DNA of 39,128 nucleotides, taken from NCBI GenBank assembly GCA_030680235.1, contig JAUXWQ010000039.1, forward strand, positions 1 to 39,128. Direction: 5' to 3'. Source of the stretch: Coxiellaceae bacterium. GTDB taxonomy: Bacteria; Pseudomonadota; Gammaproteobacteria; Coxiellales; Coxiellaceae. The notes beneath the pieces are model-generated. The model saw only the letters and a list, made by a program, of their open reading frames with translations. It had not been told where the DNA came from and searched no databases. Of the stretch, positions 24,541-33,583 are shown piece by piece (within the stretch, counting starts at the first letter, position 1; each line of letters starts with the position of its first letter). The position numbers and the translations under genes are program-made.

Positions 24541-24882
24541 CTAACCTGGTGGCCATCCCATTTGGCGTCCGCCCAATAAATGGAAATGAATATGGTAAAC
24601 GGCTTGCCCGCCATGTTTGTTACAATTCATAACGAGTCTAAAGCCATCTTCAGCAATACCTAAGTTTGCTGCAATTTTTTCCCCTGTTTGCATCATATGG
24701 CCTAGAAGCAGGGTGTCTTCGGCAGAAAAATCATTGATTGTTGCAATGTGTTTGTGAGGAATAATTAAAATATGATGCGGTGCTTGCGGTGCAATATCGT
24801 GAAACGCTACCACAAGATCGTCTTCATAAATAAGGTTGGCATTGATTTCTTTCGAAGCAATTTTGCAAAATAAGCAGGTCAT
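24541..24882 (-). CDS. HIT-family (HinT-like) nucleotide hydrolase
   Basis: The 113-residue protein starts MTCLFCKIASKEI. The histidine-triad motif VYHIHFHLLGGRQMGWPPG lies at the C-terminus, as in HinT purine-nucleoside phosphoramidases, and HDIAPQAPHHILIIPHKH lies in the middle. It hydrolyses AMP-lysine or adenylate phosphoramidates; the biological substrate is unclear. ATG 24882 is chosen by alignment with the family; the frame extends into the emrB coding region. It begins 14 bases after the emrB stop and is probably the last gene of the emrA-emrB transcript, though functionally unrelated. Confidence 0.9.
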   Translation of the reverse strand: MTCLFCKIASKEINANLIYEDDLVVAFHDIAPQAPHHILIIPHKHIATINDFSAEDTLLLGHMMQTGEKIAANLGIAEDGFRLVMNCNKHGGQAVYHIHFHLLGGRQMGWPPG

Positions 24883-24896
24883 GGGTATTTCCATTT

Positions 24897-26402
24897 TTAA
24901 TGTGCCACTATTTCCATCGATTGTAATTTTACATCTTTTAAGCACAATGTTAACGGAATCAGTGTTAATAAAATCATTCCGATCAGCTGATAACCATCTA
25001 TAAACGCTAACATACTGGCTTGCGATGATAAATTAGACTGTAGTTTAATGAGCGCAAGATGATTTTGCAAAGTAAGCTGTTGTGCCTGTAGCCAAGTGTA
25101 TAAATTATGATTGAATATTGAAATATGTGCGCCAATATTTTGCCAATTAATTTGTGTTTCGCGTGAAATAAGGGTGCTCAAAAGCGATACGCCAATTGAG
25201 GTGCCAAGCATTCTGCCATAGGTGAATAATCCTGCACCTTCGGTAATATTTTTGGGTGCGAGTGTGGCAAGAGAATAGGTTGTCAGTGGCACCATAAATA
25301 ATCCTAAGCCTAAGCCAAATAAACCATTGCCAATCCGAAAATTATTTTGTGTTGCGTTGAGTGATAAATGTGAAAAATAAAATGCACCGCCAGCAGAGGC
25401 TAATAAGCCAGCAATCAAAATATATTTCACTTTTATTGTTTTCATTAATACCGAGGTGAGTGACATTGCCAGTGCGCTCGCAGCACCGAGTGTAATCATG
25501 GTCTCACCTGCAAGCATTGGTGTATAACCATATAAATTTTCAAGCATGATGGGTTCAAGCGTAAGAAAACTAAATAGTGAGCCTGAAAATATCGCGAGTA
25601 ATAAAGTGCATAGGCTAAAATTGCGATTTTTAAAAATGCTGAGTGTAATAATAGAAGCGGTATTATTGTAAGAACGCATGAAAAATAAAACCGTTGAGAG
25701 AAGGCTGATAATACCAAGCAGAACAATTTCATTGGAATGCAGCCAGCCCTTCTCATTGCCTTGGTCTAAAAATATTTGTAAGCAGCCAATACCTAAAAAC
25801 ATTAAAATAACGCCAATATAATCAATTTTTCGTTCTTTTTTTTGAAATTCAGGGATAAAAAGGATTGTCATTAGTATGCCCAAACAACAAATCGGCGCAT
25901 TTAAATAAAAAATCCACCGCCATGAAAAATGAGCAACAATAAAGCCACCGAGAGTTGGACCAAAAACAGGGGCGGCCATAACGCCAAGCCCCCAAATGGC
26001 CATGGCTTTCGGTTGTTCTTCAAGGGGAAAGCTATCGCGTAAAATGGCTTGCGATAAGGGAATGAGTGCTGCACCAAACCCGCCTTGAAATAAACGAAAA
26101 ATAACCATTAAGGTTAAATTGCTTGCTGTGCCGCAAGCAAAAGAGCTAATCATAAAGCCAATCACATCAATCAGTAATAATTTTTTAGTGCCGAAGTAGT
26201 CGCTTAAAAATCCGGTGAGTGGCAGCATCATTGCTGCTGCCACAACGTAAGAAGTTAATACCCAAGTGATTTCGCTTTGATCAGCGGAAAGCGAAGGCAT
26301 CATGTTGGGTAGGGCGACATTCACGATCGTTGAATCTAATACTTCGAGAATGGCGACCATCATGATCGTGCAGACGATCATCCACTTTGAATTATTGTTC
26401 AT
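24897..26402 (-). CDS. emrB: DHA2-family multidrug efflux permease EmrB-like
   Basis: A 501-residue, 14-helix MFS drug:H+ antiporter. The opening LEVLDSTIVNVALPNM is the DHA2 motif D1. SDYFGTKKLLL is motif A, FRLFQGGFGAALIPLSQA is motif B, and APVFGPTLGGFIV is motif C of exporters. With the EmrA-type adaptor directly upstream (11-base overlap) and an outer-membrane channel elsewhere, it would pump hydrophobic compounds out of the cell. The last helix is followed by a short tail, KLQSMEIVAH. Substrate range cannot be read from sequence. Confidence 0.9.
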   Translation of the reverse strand: MNNNSKWMIVCTIMMVAILEVLDSTIVNVALPNMMPSLSADQSEITWVLTSYVVAAAMMLPLTGFLSDYFGTKKLLLIDVIGFMISSFACGTASNLTLMVIFRLFQGGFGAALIPLSQAILRDSFPLEEQPKAMAIWGLGVMAAPVFGPTLGGFIVAHFSWRWIFYLNAPICCLGILMTILFIPEFQKKERKIDYIGVILMFLGIGCLQIFLDQGNEKGWLHSNEIVLLGIISLLSTVLFFMRSYNNTASIITLSIFKNRNFSLCTLLLAIFSGSLFSFLTLEPIMLENLYGYTPMLAGETMITLGAASALAMSLTSVLMKTIKVKYILIAGLLASAGGAFYFSHLSLNATQNNFRIGNGLFGLGLGLFMVPLTTYSLATLAPKNITEGAGLFTYGRMLGTSIGVSLLSTLISRETQINWQNIGAHISIFNHNLYTWLQAQQLTLQNHLALIKLQSNLSSQASMLAFIDGYQLIGMILLTLIPLTLCLKDVKLQSMEIVAH

Positions 26403-27390
26403 GTGAGGTGTCTATTGTAACGGTGCAGCTGGCACCCATTCTGAGCGGGAAATTGGGGTTAGGATTTTTAATAGTAACGCGTACTGGAAAACGTTGTGTG
26501 ACTTTCACCCAATTACCACTGGCATTTTCTGGTGGTAACAATGAAAAGGTAGCGCCACTGCCAGCACCGATGCTTGTTACAGTCCCTTGAAAGGGGTGTG
26601 AGGGATACATGTCGACCACGATGGTTGCAGGTTGTCCTATGCGAATACGATCCAAATCGGTTTCTTTCATATTGGCCGTTGCCCACCAAGCCCTATCAGT
26701 GATGAGTGAAAATAAAGATTGATAGGCACTGACTGTTTGGCCAGGGCGAATGCTCAATTGAGCCAGTTCACCCTCACTGGGAGCGGTGACTTTTGTGTAC
26801 TGTAAGTTAAGCGCTGCTTCCGCTACCATGGCCTTTGCTGACAAAATCTGCGCATTTTGATCGCCGCTGGTACCCAATTTTGCTTTTGCTTCTGTTAGGG
26901 CACTTTGCGCACCGGATACGGCTTGTTTTGCGACGGCGAGTTGGCGTGTCGCGTTATCACCACCAGATTTCGCGTAATAGCCCCGTTTAACAAGCGGGGT
27001 AATTCGGTCATAGGTTTTTTGTGCGTCGATCAGCTGTGCTTTACGCTGTGCTAATTGAGATTCTGCGACGGCAATCTCGCTTTGCAGGGCAATGACTTGT
27101 TGTTCCGTGTCCTTTAGATTGGCAGCAGCTTTATTGTAAGCAATTTGAAAGGGGCTTGGGTCAATGGTGAACAGCAGTTGATTTTTTTCAACGTTCTGTT
27201 GGTTTTGTACAAATACCTGTTGTATTTTTCCATTTACTTGAGAAGCAATATTGATAACATGGCCTTCGACATAGGCGTCATCGGTGCTGGGAAATAAGCG
27301 TTGGTGATGCCAATAGGCATAGCCACTCAGAATAAATATCAGGGCAATCACAGCAAATAGCGCATACTGTTTTGATTTTTTTGGGATCAT
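26392..27390 (-). CDS. emrA: Membrane-fusion (HlyD/EmrA-type) adaptor protein
   Basis: The 332-residue adaptor has one N-terminal membrane helix (ALFAVIALIFILSGYAYW). The lipoyl/barrel entry STDDAYVEGHVINIASQVNGKI is typical of EmrA. An alpha-helical hairpin (about 75-165) contains AESQLAQRKAQLIDAQ and AVSGAQSALTEAKAK, and a beta-barrel follows with KVTAPSEGELAQLSIRPGQ and DLDRIRIGQPATIVVDMYP. It bridges the EmrB permease to an outer-membrane channel. Translation overlaps emrB by 11 bases. It is divergent from holD across 55 bases. Confidence 0.92.
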   Translation of the reverse strand: MIPKKSKQYALFAVIALIFILSGYAYWHHQRLFPSTDDAYVEGHVINIASQVNGKIQQVFVQNQQNVEKNQLLFTIDPSPFQIAYNKAAANLKDTEQQVIALQSEIAVAESQLAQRKAQLIDAQKTYDRITPLVKRGYYAKSGGDNATRQLAVAKQAVSGAQSALTEAKAKLGTSGDQNAQILSAKAMVAEAALNLQYTKVTAPSEGELAQLSIRPGQTVSAYQSLFSLITDRAWWATANMKETDLDRIRIGQPATIVVDMYPSHPFQGTVTSIGAGSGATFSLLPPENASGNWVKVTQRFPVRVTIKNPNPNFPLRMGASCTVTIDTSHEQ

Positions 27391-27445
27391 TTTTATGCTT
27401 CACAGGCTCTCAATTCAGGGGTATCTTAACATTTTATAGGGGCAG

Positions 27446-27826
27446 ATGAATATGCGGGATTCATATTTAGAAATGATGGATATTTCTGTATGGCGTTTGC
27501 GAAGCATTGAAAAGCCGTCGCTGCTTTTTTATCGCTTGAATAATGTACATACTGAAACGGTAGGATGGCTTATTGCGGAGGATGTTAATCAATCGGAATT
27601 GTTAGAAAAAATTGCAGCCGCATTGACACCCCATTTCCAAAAAGAAACTATCTTTTCTCTTGATGCTGCGCAGTGTTTGATTTTGTTGGGTGAGCATGCG
27701 CAACAACACTTTTTAAAAGTGCCAGTAAAAACAAGGGTGCTTACGTCTACGTTATCAGATGCTGCTTCATATAAAAAAAACTTATGGGAAAAATTAAAAC
27801 CCTTGCGAGTGTTATTTAATGGCTAA
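27446..27826 (+). CDS. holD: DNA polymerase III psi subunit (HolD-like)
   Basis: Psi links the clamp loader to the chi subunit and SSB. Sequence conservation of HolD is low, so the call rests partly on context. The 126-residue protein has the N-terminal MDISVWRLR matching 'GI.QW.LR' of HolD. It also has the strand/helix pattern of psi and a C-terminal ASYKKNLWEKLKPL like the 'LW..I' end of E. coli HolD. Its last eight bases overlap rimI, exactly the E. coli holD-rimI arrangement. Position and motifs together make the identification likely. Confidence 0.75.
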   Translation: MNMRDSYLEMMDISVWRLRSIEKPSLLFYRLNNVHTETVGWLIAEDVNQSELLEKIAAALTPHFQKETIFSLDAAQCLILLGEHAQQHFLKVPVKTRVLTSTLSDAASYKKNLWEKLKPLRVLFNG

Positions 27827-28232
27827 TATCCGCTTAGCAGAAAAAAAAGATATTTCGGATATCATGCCTGTTTTAAAAAGTGCGTTATCTGATTGGAATG
27901 AGAAAATAGTACAAGATTGTTTTTCAGAATCATATCGCAACTATATTTTTTTAGAGGATAAAAAAATAATTGGTTTTTTGTGTATTCAAGACACTATAGA
28001 TTTTGTTGAATTGCTTCAGATTTGCGTGGACCCTCATTATCAGCGTCAAAAAATTGCGACGCAATTATTGCAATTTGTTTTAGATGACACAAAAAGGCCG
28101 ATGCATTTAGAGGTGCGCCTATCAAATCACAAAGCAATTGCGCTTTATGAAAAAATGGGCTTTGTTAAAGAAGGGCTTCGTAAAAAATATTATCGAGATG
28201 GGGAAGATGCAGTGTTGTATGCCAACCGCTGA
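27819..28232 (+). CDS. rimI: GNAT acetyltransferase, ribosomal protein S18 alanine N-acetyltransferase RimI-like
   Basis: RimI acetylates the N-terminal alanine of ribosomal protein S18. This 137-residue GNAT protein has the acetyl-CoA loop in ISVDPHYQRQKIATQLLQF-like sequence (QICVDPHYQRQKIATQLL), then LEVRLSNHKAIALYEKMGFVKEG and RKKYYRDGEDAVLY. These match RimI motifs A and B, including the 'N..A...Y...GF' signature. It follows holD with an eight-base overlap, as in E. coli. It ends 16 bases before the convergent cysteine-dioxygenase gene, with no visible terminator between. Confidence 0.85.
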   Translation: MANIRLAEKKDISDIMPVLKSALSDWNEKIVQDCFSESYRNYIFLEDKKIIGFLCIQDTIDFVELLQICVDPHYQRQKIATQLLQFVLDDTKRPMHLEVRLSNHKAIALYEKMGFVKEGLRKKYYRDGEDAVLYANR

Positions 28233-28248
28233 CACCCCATTTTTGGAC

Positions 28249-28812
28249 TTATTTCGCATCTGTTCCTTGTCTGACAATAAAAGGTTTTACAATATTATTC
28301 ACAGGATCAAACTGGTGGCGATTGGTATGATTAAAATGTTTCCCATAAATATGTAGCGATACAGAAACACCTTCAGTAGGATTCACAACGCTATGAATAT
28401 CATTTGTGCGCATGGTGACGATATCGCCTGGGTTGCAAAGGTGTGTTTCGCTTGGTGATAGCTCCGCATAATGCGGATCACTTTTATCATCATGACGATC
28501 CCATAAGGTATTTTTTTCGATGCCTTTCACGCAGCCGATCACAGCCCAGGTATCGTGGTCGTGTGGTGGTGTTTCACGATCTTGTAGCCAGGAAGTGATA
28601 ATAACGGCGAGCGAGTGATCTTCATTTTCAGCAATAAGATGTGAACCAAAACCTTGTTCTTGGTCGACTTCATAAAAGCGATCTTCAAACCATGCATCAG
28701 CTTGCGTGATTGTTTGATGTAGGAGTGGTTTAACTTGTTCAATAATGGTTTCTTCATTTTGTGAAAGATCAATTTGTTGTAAGGCATCAATCAGTGTTTG
28801 TAGAGGAGACAT
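28249..28812 (-). CDS. Cysteine dioxygenase-family cupin protein
   Basis: The 187-residue protein has the first cupin motif PPHDHDTWAVIGCVKGIE with two iron-binding His (HDH). The second motif GDIVTMRTNDIHSVVN carries the third His. This is the layout of thiol dioxygenases that oxidise cysteine or 3-mercaptopropionate to sulfinates. The usual P and G of the second motif are R and N, so substrate preference may differ. ATG 28812 is chosen: AAAGG lies eight bases upstream and it begins four bases after the previous stop. A longer frame from 28839 would overlap that gene. It may be the end of the elyC-nadK-recN transcript. Confidence 0.8.
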   Translation of the reverse strand: MSPLQTLIDALQQIDLSQNEETIIEQVKPLLHQTITQADAWFEDRFYEVDQEQGFGSHLIAENEDHSLAVIITSWLQDRETPPHDHDTWAVIGCVKGIEKNTLWDRHDDKSDPHYAELSPSETHLCNPGDIVTMRTNDIHSVVNPTEGVSVSLHIYGKHFNHTNRHQFDPVNNIVKPFIVRQGTDAK

Positions 28813-28816
28813 AGTG

Positions 28817-29530
28817 CTAACCTTTGTTTTTGTCGTCATGATTTTGAAAATCTTTGAATTCAGGTTTTAAAACTTTTTGTAAGATGGTGTGCGCCTCCTC
28901 TTCGGGTCCTTCCTTAGAAAACGCTGTTTTAATACCTGTTTCTTTGAAAAATGCGGACTCGATTTTATCTCTTGCAGCATCAGCTCCTTTTTCATCAAAC
29001 AAGCTAATCGCGCCAACGAGCAGAGCAGTTTTTGCTACGGCAGTTCCCGTGTCGTGTTCATTAGATTCTGCAGGGGTGGTTACTTGTTGTGAAGTTTGTT
29101 CATCGCTTTGCACATTTTGTTGTAGATAAGCTTGTTCATTTTGATAGGACTCATCAATTATTGCGCTTTCAATAGCGGCAGCAGTATTGTTCATCAGTTG
29201 GCTTGCATAAGATAATGGATTGTTCAGTGCATTTTGCATATTGAGAGGATTTGATAAATCTGTTTGATCTATATTTGTTGCTACCGATCTTTTATTGAGT
29301 TCGGTGTGTATTTTTCTTGTGAAAGTGTGAATGGCTTTTTCAAACTCAATGAGTGCTTGCGTTTCTGAGAGTTGTCCTGTTGCGATGCGGCCTTGTAAAC
29401 ACAAGCTTGCGATATAACGATTTAATGCGGCCAATATAGCAGGATTTTTTAATAAGGCGTGTCGCATTAATGCGTTTGCAGCAATGAGATTGTGTGCAGC
29501 ACTTCGAAAGTTATGTGTTCGTCTCGTCAT
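28817..29530 (-). CDS. Hypothetical protein, low-complexity, unknown function
   Basis: A 237-residue soluble protein that I do not recognise. The first 80 residues are basic and helical (NLIAANALMRHALLKNPAIL, then IEFEKAIHTFTRKIH). A Q/N/S-rich, probably disordered middle (about 85-165) follows. The last 70 residues contain AVAKTALLVGAISLFDEKG and an acidic EEEA near the C-terminus. There is no signal peptide. It lies 26 bases after recN and four bases before the dioxygenase start, so it is likely co-transcribed with both. The Glu cluster near the C-terminus is reminiscent of type IV effector tails, but that is weak evidence. Confidence 0.5.
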   Translation of the reverse strand: MTRRTHNFRSAAHNLIAANALMRHALLKNPAILAALNRYIASLCLQGRIATGQLSETQALIEFEKAIHTFTRKIHTELNKRSVATNIDQTDLSNPLNMQNALNNPLSYASQLMNNTAAAIESAIIDESYQNEQAYLQQNVQSDEQTSQQVTTPAESNEHDTGTAVAKTALLVGAISLFDEKGADAARDKIESAFFKETGIKTAFSKEGPEEEAHTILQKVLKPEFKDFQNHDDKNKG

Positions 29531-29556
29531 AAAAAACTCCGTGTTGATTCTACCGT

Positions 29557-31224
29557 TTATGTATTGTGCATGGCTAGTAGTTCGTTGGCGTGTGAAATGC
29601 TTTTTTCAGTAATTTCAGCGCCACTTAGCATCCGCGCCAGTTCTTGCGAGCGTTCTTTTGAGTCTAGTAATTTCATTGTGGTGAAGGTTGATTGATGACT
29701 ATTATTTTTTTCCGCTTGATAGTGATGATGTCCGTAGGCGGCAACTTGTGGCAAGTGCGTAACGCATAATACTTGCGCTTGCTTGCCTAATTCGCGTAAT
29801 AGTTTGCCAACTAAATCAGCTGTTTTTCCACCAATACCGACGTCAATTTCATCGAAAATCAGTGTCGGTGTATTATTTTTATGAGCAGTTAAGACTTGAA
29901 TAACAAGACTTAAACGGGATAATTCACCGCCCGATATTATCTGGGATAGTGCATGGGGTGTTTGCCCAACATTGGTGGCAATTAAAAATTGTATATTTTC
30001 TTGGCCATGTGGATTTATTAGTGTATTGATTGGCTGACAATGCGCTTCAAAGACACTACCTTTCATTCCCAGTGTTTGCAATTGTTCCGTAATAAAATCA
30101 CTGAGTTTTTTAACCGCTTTTTTTCGACTGTCTGACAATTTTTCTGCATTTTTCTGATAATCAGTAATAATTTTTTGTTGTTCTTTTTCGAGTGCGGTTA
30201 GGTGTTCATCTATTGTCTCAAGCTGCATTATTTTATTAGACAATGTAGTGATTACCTGAAAAAGTTCAGTGGGTTCAACGCGATGTTTGCGTGCAATATC
30301 TTGCAATTGGGTCAATCGTTTTTCAATGATGAATAATTTTTCTTCGCTGAATTCTGTTTTGTTGCAATAGTCATGAAGTGCATCGCGCGCCTCTTCGCAA
30401 TGAATGACGGCAGTTTGTAATAACTGCTGAATATTACGGATATTCTCATCATCGCTGTGGATTATATGTAACTGTTGTTGTGCGCGTTGCAAGCTAGTGA
30501 TGGGCGATAGTTCTTCGCCGTCGATTAAGCTAAGCGCTGTTTGTAGCTGTGTTGCCAATTGTTTTCTGCGATGGTGTTGTTGATACTCAGAAAATAAAGA
30601 CTCGTATTCATTTTCTTGTAGCTGTAAGACATTTAATTCAGTGAGCTGATATTGCCATAGTGTTAAATCGGAAGATTTATTATGTGATTGTGCGCGTAAT
30701 TTTTCATGCTGTTGATGCAATTGATGCCATGCATTGTAGTGTGTTTTTATGGTGAGTAATAATGTTTCATTGCCAGCATAGCGGTCGATACAATCACGTT
30801 GCGCTTCTATTTTTAGCAAACGTTGGTGTTGATGTTGCCCATGAATACTTAATATGAATTCAGATAATGTGCGTACTGACTGTTGTGGTACCGGCATGCC
30901 ATTAATGGTGGTACGAGAAGGTTTTTCACGATCAATGGTTCTACGAATAATGCATTCTTCATCGATGGGTAGTTCTTGTGATTGAAGCCATGCTTTTGCA
31001 TGGGGCAATTGACGCAAATCAAAACAAAGTGTGATATCGCAGGTTTTTTCACCGGGAAAAATCATATTGGCATCGGCACGTCCACCTAAGCCAATTTCAA
31101 TGGCATCAATCCAAATGGATTTTCCGGCACCCGTTTCACCTGTCAATACATGCAGACCCTCATGGAAATCGAGTGAAAGCGATTGGACGATGATAAAGTT
31201 TTTGATATGGATATGTGTGAGCAT
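29557..31224 (-). CDS. recN: DNA repair protein RecN
   Basis: RecN is an SMC-like ATPase that holds broken DNA ends during recombinational repair. The 555-residue protein has Walker A GETGAGKS (about 29-36), a long coiled-coil middle (about 150-380, very rich in Q, E and L), the ABC signature ISGGELSRLSLVIQ and Walker B TLIFDEIDVGIGG. VLCVTHLPQVAA follows. All ATPase motifs are intact. It follows nadK by 12 bases; nadK-recN divergent from grpE is the standard gammaproteobacterial layout. I did not find a clear LexA box before it, and it is probably transcribed from upstream of elyC. Confidence 0.96.
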   Translation of the reverse strand: MLTHIHIKNFIIVQSLSLDFHEGLHVLTGETGAGKSIWIDAIEIGLGGRADANMIFPGEKTCDITLCFDLRQLPHAKAWLQSQELPIDEECIIRRTIDREKPSRTTINGMPVPQQSVRTLSEFILSIHGQHQHQRLLKIEAQRDCIDRYAGNETLLLTIKTHYNAWHQLHQQHEKLRAQSHNKSSDLTLWQYQLTELNVLQLQENEYESLFSEYQQHHRRKQLATQLQTALSLIDGEELSPITSLQRAQQQLHIIHSDDENIRNIQQLLQTAVIHCEEARDALHDYCNKTEFSEEKLFIIEKRLTQLQDIARKHRVEPTELFQVITTLSNKIMQLETIDEHLTALEKEQQKIITDYQKNAEKLSDSRKKAVKKLSDFITEQLQTLGMKGSVFEAHCQPINTLINPHGQENIQFLIATNVGQTPHALSQIISGGELSRLSLVIQVLTAHKNNTPTLIFDEIDVGIGGKTADLVGKLLRELGKQAQVLCVTHLPQVAAYGHHHYQAEKNNSHQSTFTTMKLLDSKERSQELARMLSGAEITEKSISHANELLAMHNT

Positions 31225-31236
31225 GCGATTTGATTC

Positions 31237-32079
31237 CTATCGGTGTGCTTGCCAGCCCAATTTTTCTCGTAGTGTTGCAAAATAATCGTAGTTGTTTGGG
31301 TGAATTAATTGCAATTTTTTCTCGTGTTTTTCAATCGTGATGCGTGTGCCTGGTTTAACGGGAATGCGCTTTTGTCCATCGCAACTAATGTTGCCTGTTT
31401 TATTTTTATGTTCAGAAATAATCAATTCAATTTTGGCATTACTGTCTACCACAATTGGACGACTGCTTAATGTGTGTGGAAACATGGGTACCAATACCAT
31501 GGCATCTAAATTCGGATGCAAAATTGGCCCGCCACCCGATAGGGCATAGGCAGTAGAGCCTGTGGGTGTTGCAATAATTAATCCGTCGGCGCGTTGTTGG
31601 CAAACAAATTGGTTGTTGATCATGATGTCAAATTCGATCAATTGCGCTTCACCGGGTAATAAGACAACATCATTTAGAGCAATCCCTAATGATGTTTTCA
31701 ATAAAAAACGTTCTTCGCGCGTGTAATTGCCCTTTAATACATCGCTAATTCTGTGGAGCTCTTTTGGATTGATGTCAGTTAAAAAACCAAGGTGGCCACG
31801 ATTAATGCCTAATACGGGTAAATCATGATCAAGTGCGCAGTGTGCGGCATGTAATAAACTGCCATCGCCACCAACCACAATCATTAAATCAATAGTATCA
31901 GGTAATTTATCTTCTAAAAAACGCGGCAGCGTATTTTCATGCATGATTTCTGCTGTTTTTTGTTCAATAGAAATGGCAATGCGCTGATCAAGACAATAGG
32001 TTTTAACGGCATTTAGCGTGTCGACTGTATTTTTTCCAGCGCGCGTGATAAGACCAATGTGTTTAAATGTTTTATTCAT
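31237..32079 (-). CDS. nadK: NAD kinase
   Basis: NadK phosphorylates NAD to NADP. The 280-residue protein shows the GGDGSLLHAAH motif (about 72-82), PVLGINRGHLGFLTDI, the conserved ADGLIIATPTGSTAYALSGGGPI block and the C-terminal SCDGQ...PG. Length and motifs are normal. It overlaps the elyC stop by one base and precedes recN by 12 bases. The elyC insertion upstream differs from E. coli, where nadK is first and faces grpE directly. Confidence 0.96.
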   Translation of the reverse strand: MNKTFKHIGLITRAGKNTVDTLNAVKTYCLDQRIAISIEQKTAEIMHENTLPRFLEDKLPDTIDLMIVVGGDGSLLHAAHCALDHDLPVLGINRGHLGFLTDINPKELHRISDVLKGNYTREERFLLKTSLGIALNDVVLLPGEAQLIEFDIMINNQFVCQQRADGLIIATPTGSTAYALSGGGPILHPNLDAMVLVPMFPHTLSSRPIVVDSNAKIELIISEHKNKTGNISCDGQKRIPVKPGTRITIEKHEKKLQLIHPNNYDYFATLREKLGWQAHR

Positions 32080-32849
32080 TAGTGTATATATCCTTTACTT
32101 TTTTCAAAAAGAATACCAAGGTATTCATGGATGGCAATATCACTGGTGACGAGATTATTGGCGTTTGGAAGGTAGTGTGTAAAGGGGTTGTTGCTATAGC
32201 CTAAAAATTGCGTTGGCGCTGCAATAGGGCGCATACCGAGCGTCTTAAATAAATCCATCGCACGTGGCATGTGATAAGCGGAAGTGACGAGGATAAAAGG
32301 TTCATCCTGCAATATTTTTTGTAAGAAAACGGCTTCGTCACGGGTGTCTTGTGAACCATCTTCAAGAATAATGTTTTGAGGATTGACGCCCAGCATAACG
32401 GCCGTGTTTCGCATGGTGCCGGCTACAGCTAATGATTGAAATACCCGTCCACCCGAGAGGATGAGCTCTGCGCGCGGATTGGATTCCTGGACTAGTTTAA
32501 ACAAGCGAATGCCTTCGACCAATCTAGAGAGCGAAGAGGGCCCCAAAGTCAGATTAGCAGGATAGCTTTTTCCGCCGCTAATGCCACCGCCGAGTACGAC
32601 AACGCGGGTGAGTGGTGAAGGAATTGTCAGCAATGGCTTGTACTGGGATTGCAGACCGTTTAATAAGAAGTTAGCGACAGGATTCAGTGAAAAAGTAAAA
32701 ATAATTAAAAATCCTGCAATAAAACCAGTGTTTCTTGCCCATTTCGCTTCACGTGTCCATAACAGAAATAAGCCAACCAAGAGGCAAAACAAGCCAAAGG
32801 GGAGTGGTAAGAAAAAGGCGGATAACATTTTTTTTAGACCAAAAAGCAT
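32079..32849 (-). CDS. ElyC/SanA/YdcF-family (DUF218) inner-membrane protein
   Basis: The 256-residue protein has two N-terminal membrane helices (FFLPLPFGLFCLLVGLFLLW and GFIAGFLIIFTFSL). A periplasmic DUF218 domain follows: VVVLGGGI, SRLVEGIRLFKL, ELILSGGRVF, LEDGSQDTRDEAVFLQKIL and VTSAYHMPRAMDLFKTLGM. Size and two-helix layout match ElyC, a factor tied to envelope and lipid-carrier metabolism; the exact reaction is unknown. Its start lies within ten bases of the grpE heat-shock promoter on the other strand, and its stop overlaps nadK. Confidence 0.82.
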   Translation of the reverse strand: MLFGLKKMLSAFFLPLPFGLFCLLVGLFLLWTREAKWARNTGFIAGFLIIFTFSLNPVANFLLNGLQSQYKPLLTIPSPLTRVVVLGGGISGGKSYPANLTLGPSSLSRLVEGIRLFKLVQESNPRAELILSGGRVFQSLAVAGTMRNTAVMLGVNPQNIILEDGSQDTRDEAVFLQKILQDEPFILVTSAYHMPRAMDLFKTLGMRPIAAPTQFLGYSNNPFTHYLPNANNLVTSDIAIHEYLGILFEKSKGYIH

Positions 32850-32857
32850 GGTTGTTC

Positions 32858-32885
32858 CTTGAAGTTTCTTAATTTGACCCTATAT
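32858..32885 (+). promoter_or_regulatory. Sigma-32 heat-shock promoter for grpE-dnaK-dnaJ
   Basis: CTTGAAG (32858-32864), a 13-base spacer and CCCTATAT (32878-32885) match the sigma-32 consensus CTTGAAA/CCCCATNT at all but two positions. The preceding bases (TTC) also resemble the extended -35. It lies 36 bases before grpE. Confidence 0.75.
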
Positions 32886-32920
32886 TTATTTCCATCAACA
32901 TAATAGGTGGAGAATGTGGG

Positions 32921-33520
32921 ATGAGTAAAGATGATCAGAAGCCGGATGAGAAATGGCGTGAGTTTTCTGAGCGTGATGAAGCGCATGAAGTAGTAGTGCC
33001 GCCTGCCGATGCTGAGCATTTGATTGCCGAGGAAAGCGCGGAGGAGCTGTTGGATAATGCTTCTCGGGATAAGCTTGGATTACTAGAAAAGCAGGTTGAA
33101 TTCTTAAAAGATCAGTATGCGCGTACGCAAGCAGAGCTTGAAAATATGCGTCGTCGGATGGAACAAGAAGTGTCAAAGGCCCGTAAATTTGGCGTGGAGC
33201 GTCTGGTGTCAGATTTAGTGCCGGTTGCAGAAAGCTTGAGCCTTGGACTAGACGGGATGACATCAGAAGATCCTGCTGTGAAATTGTTGCGTCAAGGTTC
33301 AGAACTTACATTGGACATGTTGCATAAGTTATTGGAAAAAAATGGTGTGGTGGTGATTAATCCGCAGCCAGGTGATGCATTTGATCCTAGTTTGCATGAA
33401 GCGATGTCGATGGTCCCTAATCCGGATGCGAAATCGAATACTGTGCTACAAGTGTTGCAGAAAGGGTATGCCTTGCATGGCCGCGTTATTCGCGCAGCAA
33501 TGGTGATTGTGGCGGCTTGA
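32921..33520 (+). CDS. grpE: Nucleotide exchange factor GrpE
   Basis: GrpE releases ADP from DnaK. The 199-residue protein has an acidic, disordered N-terminus (about 1-45), then the long dimerisation helix (about 46-95) with LEKQVEFLKDQYARTQAELE and MRRRMEQEVSKARKFGVE. The C-terminal beta domain has FDPSLHEAMSMVPN, VLQVLQKGYALHGRVIRAA and MVIVAA. The motifs are standard. It is the first gene of the heat-shock locus behind the sigma-32 promoter and precedes dnaK by 63 bases. Confidence 0.96.
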   Translation: MSKDDQKPDEKWREFSERDEAHEVVVPPADAEHLIAEESAEELLDNASRDKLGLLEKQVEFLKDQYARTQAELENMRRRMEQEVSKARKFGVERLVSDLVPVAESLSLGLDGMTSEDPAVKLLRQGSELTLDMLHKLLEKNGVVVINPQPGDAFDPSLHEAMSMVPNPDAKSNTVLQVLQKGYALHGRVIRAAMVIVAA

Positions 33521-33583
33521 ATATCGTAAATCTGCCCCCACTTTAAAAAATTAACGAAAACCAAATAATCGAGGATACAGACA

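Noticed and set aside
24483-24541. AGGTTA...TAACCT as a terminator between paralogue B and the HIT gene
   Set aside because: Only six base pairs, no T run, and one arm is part of the HIT stop region.
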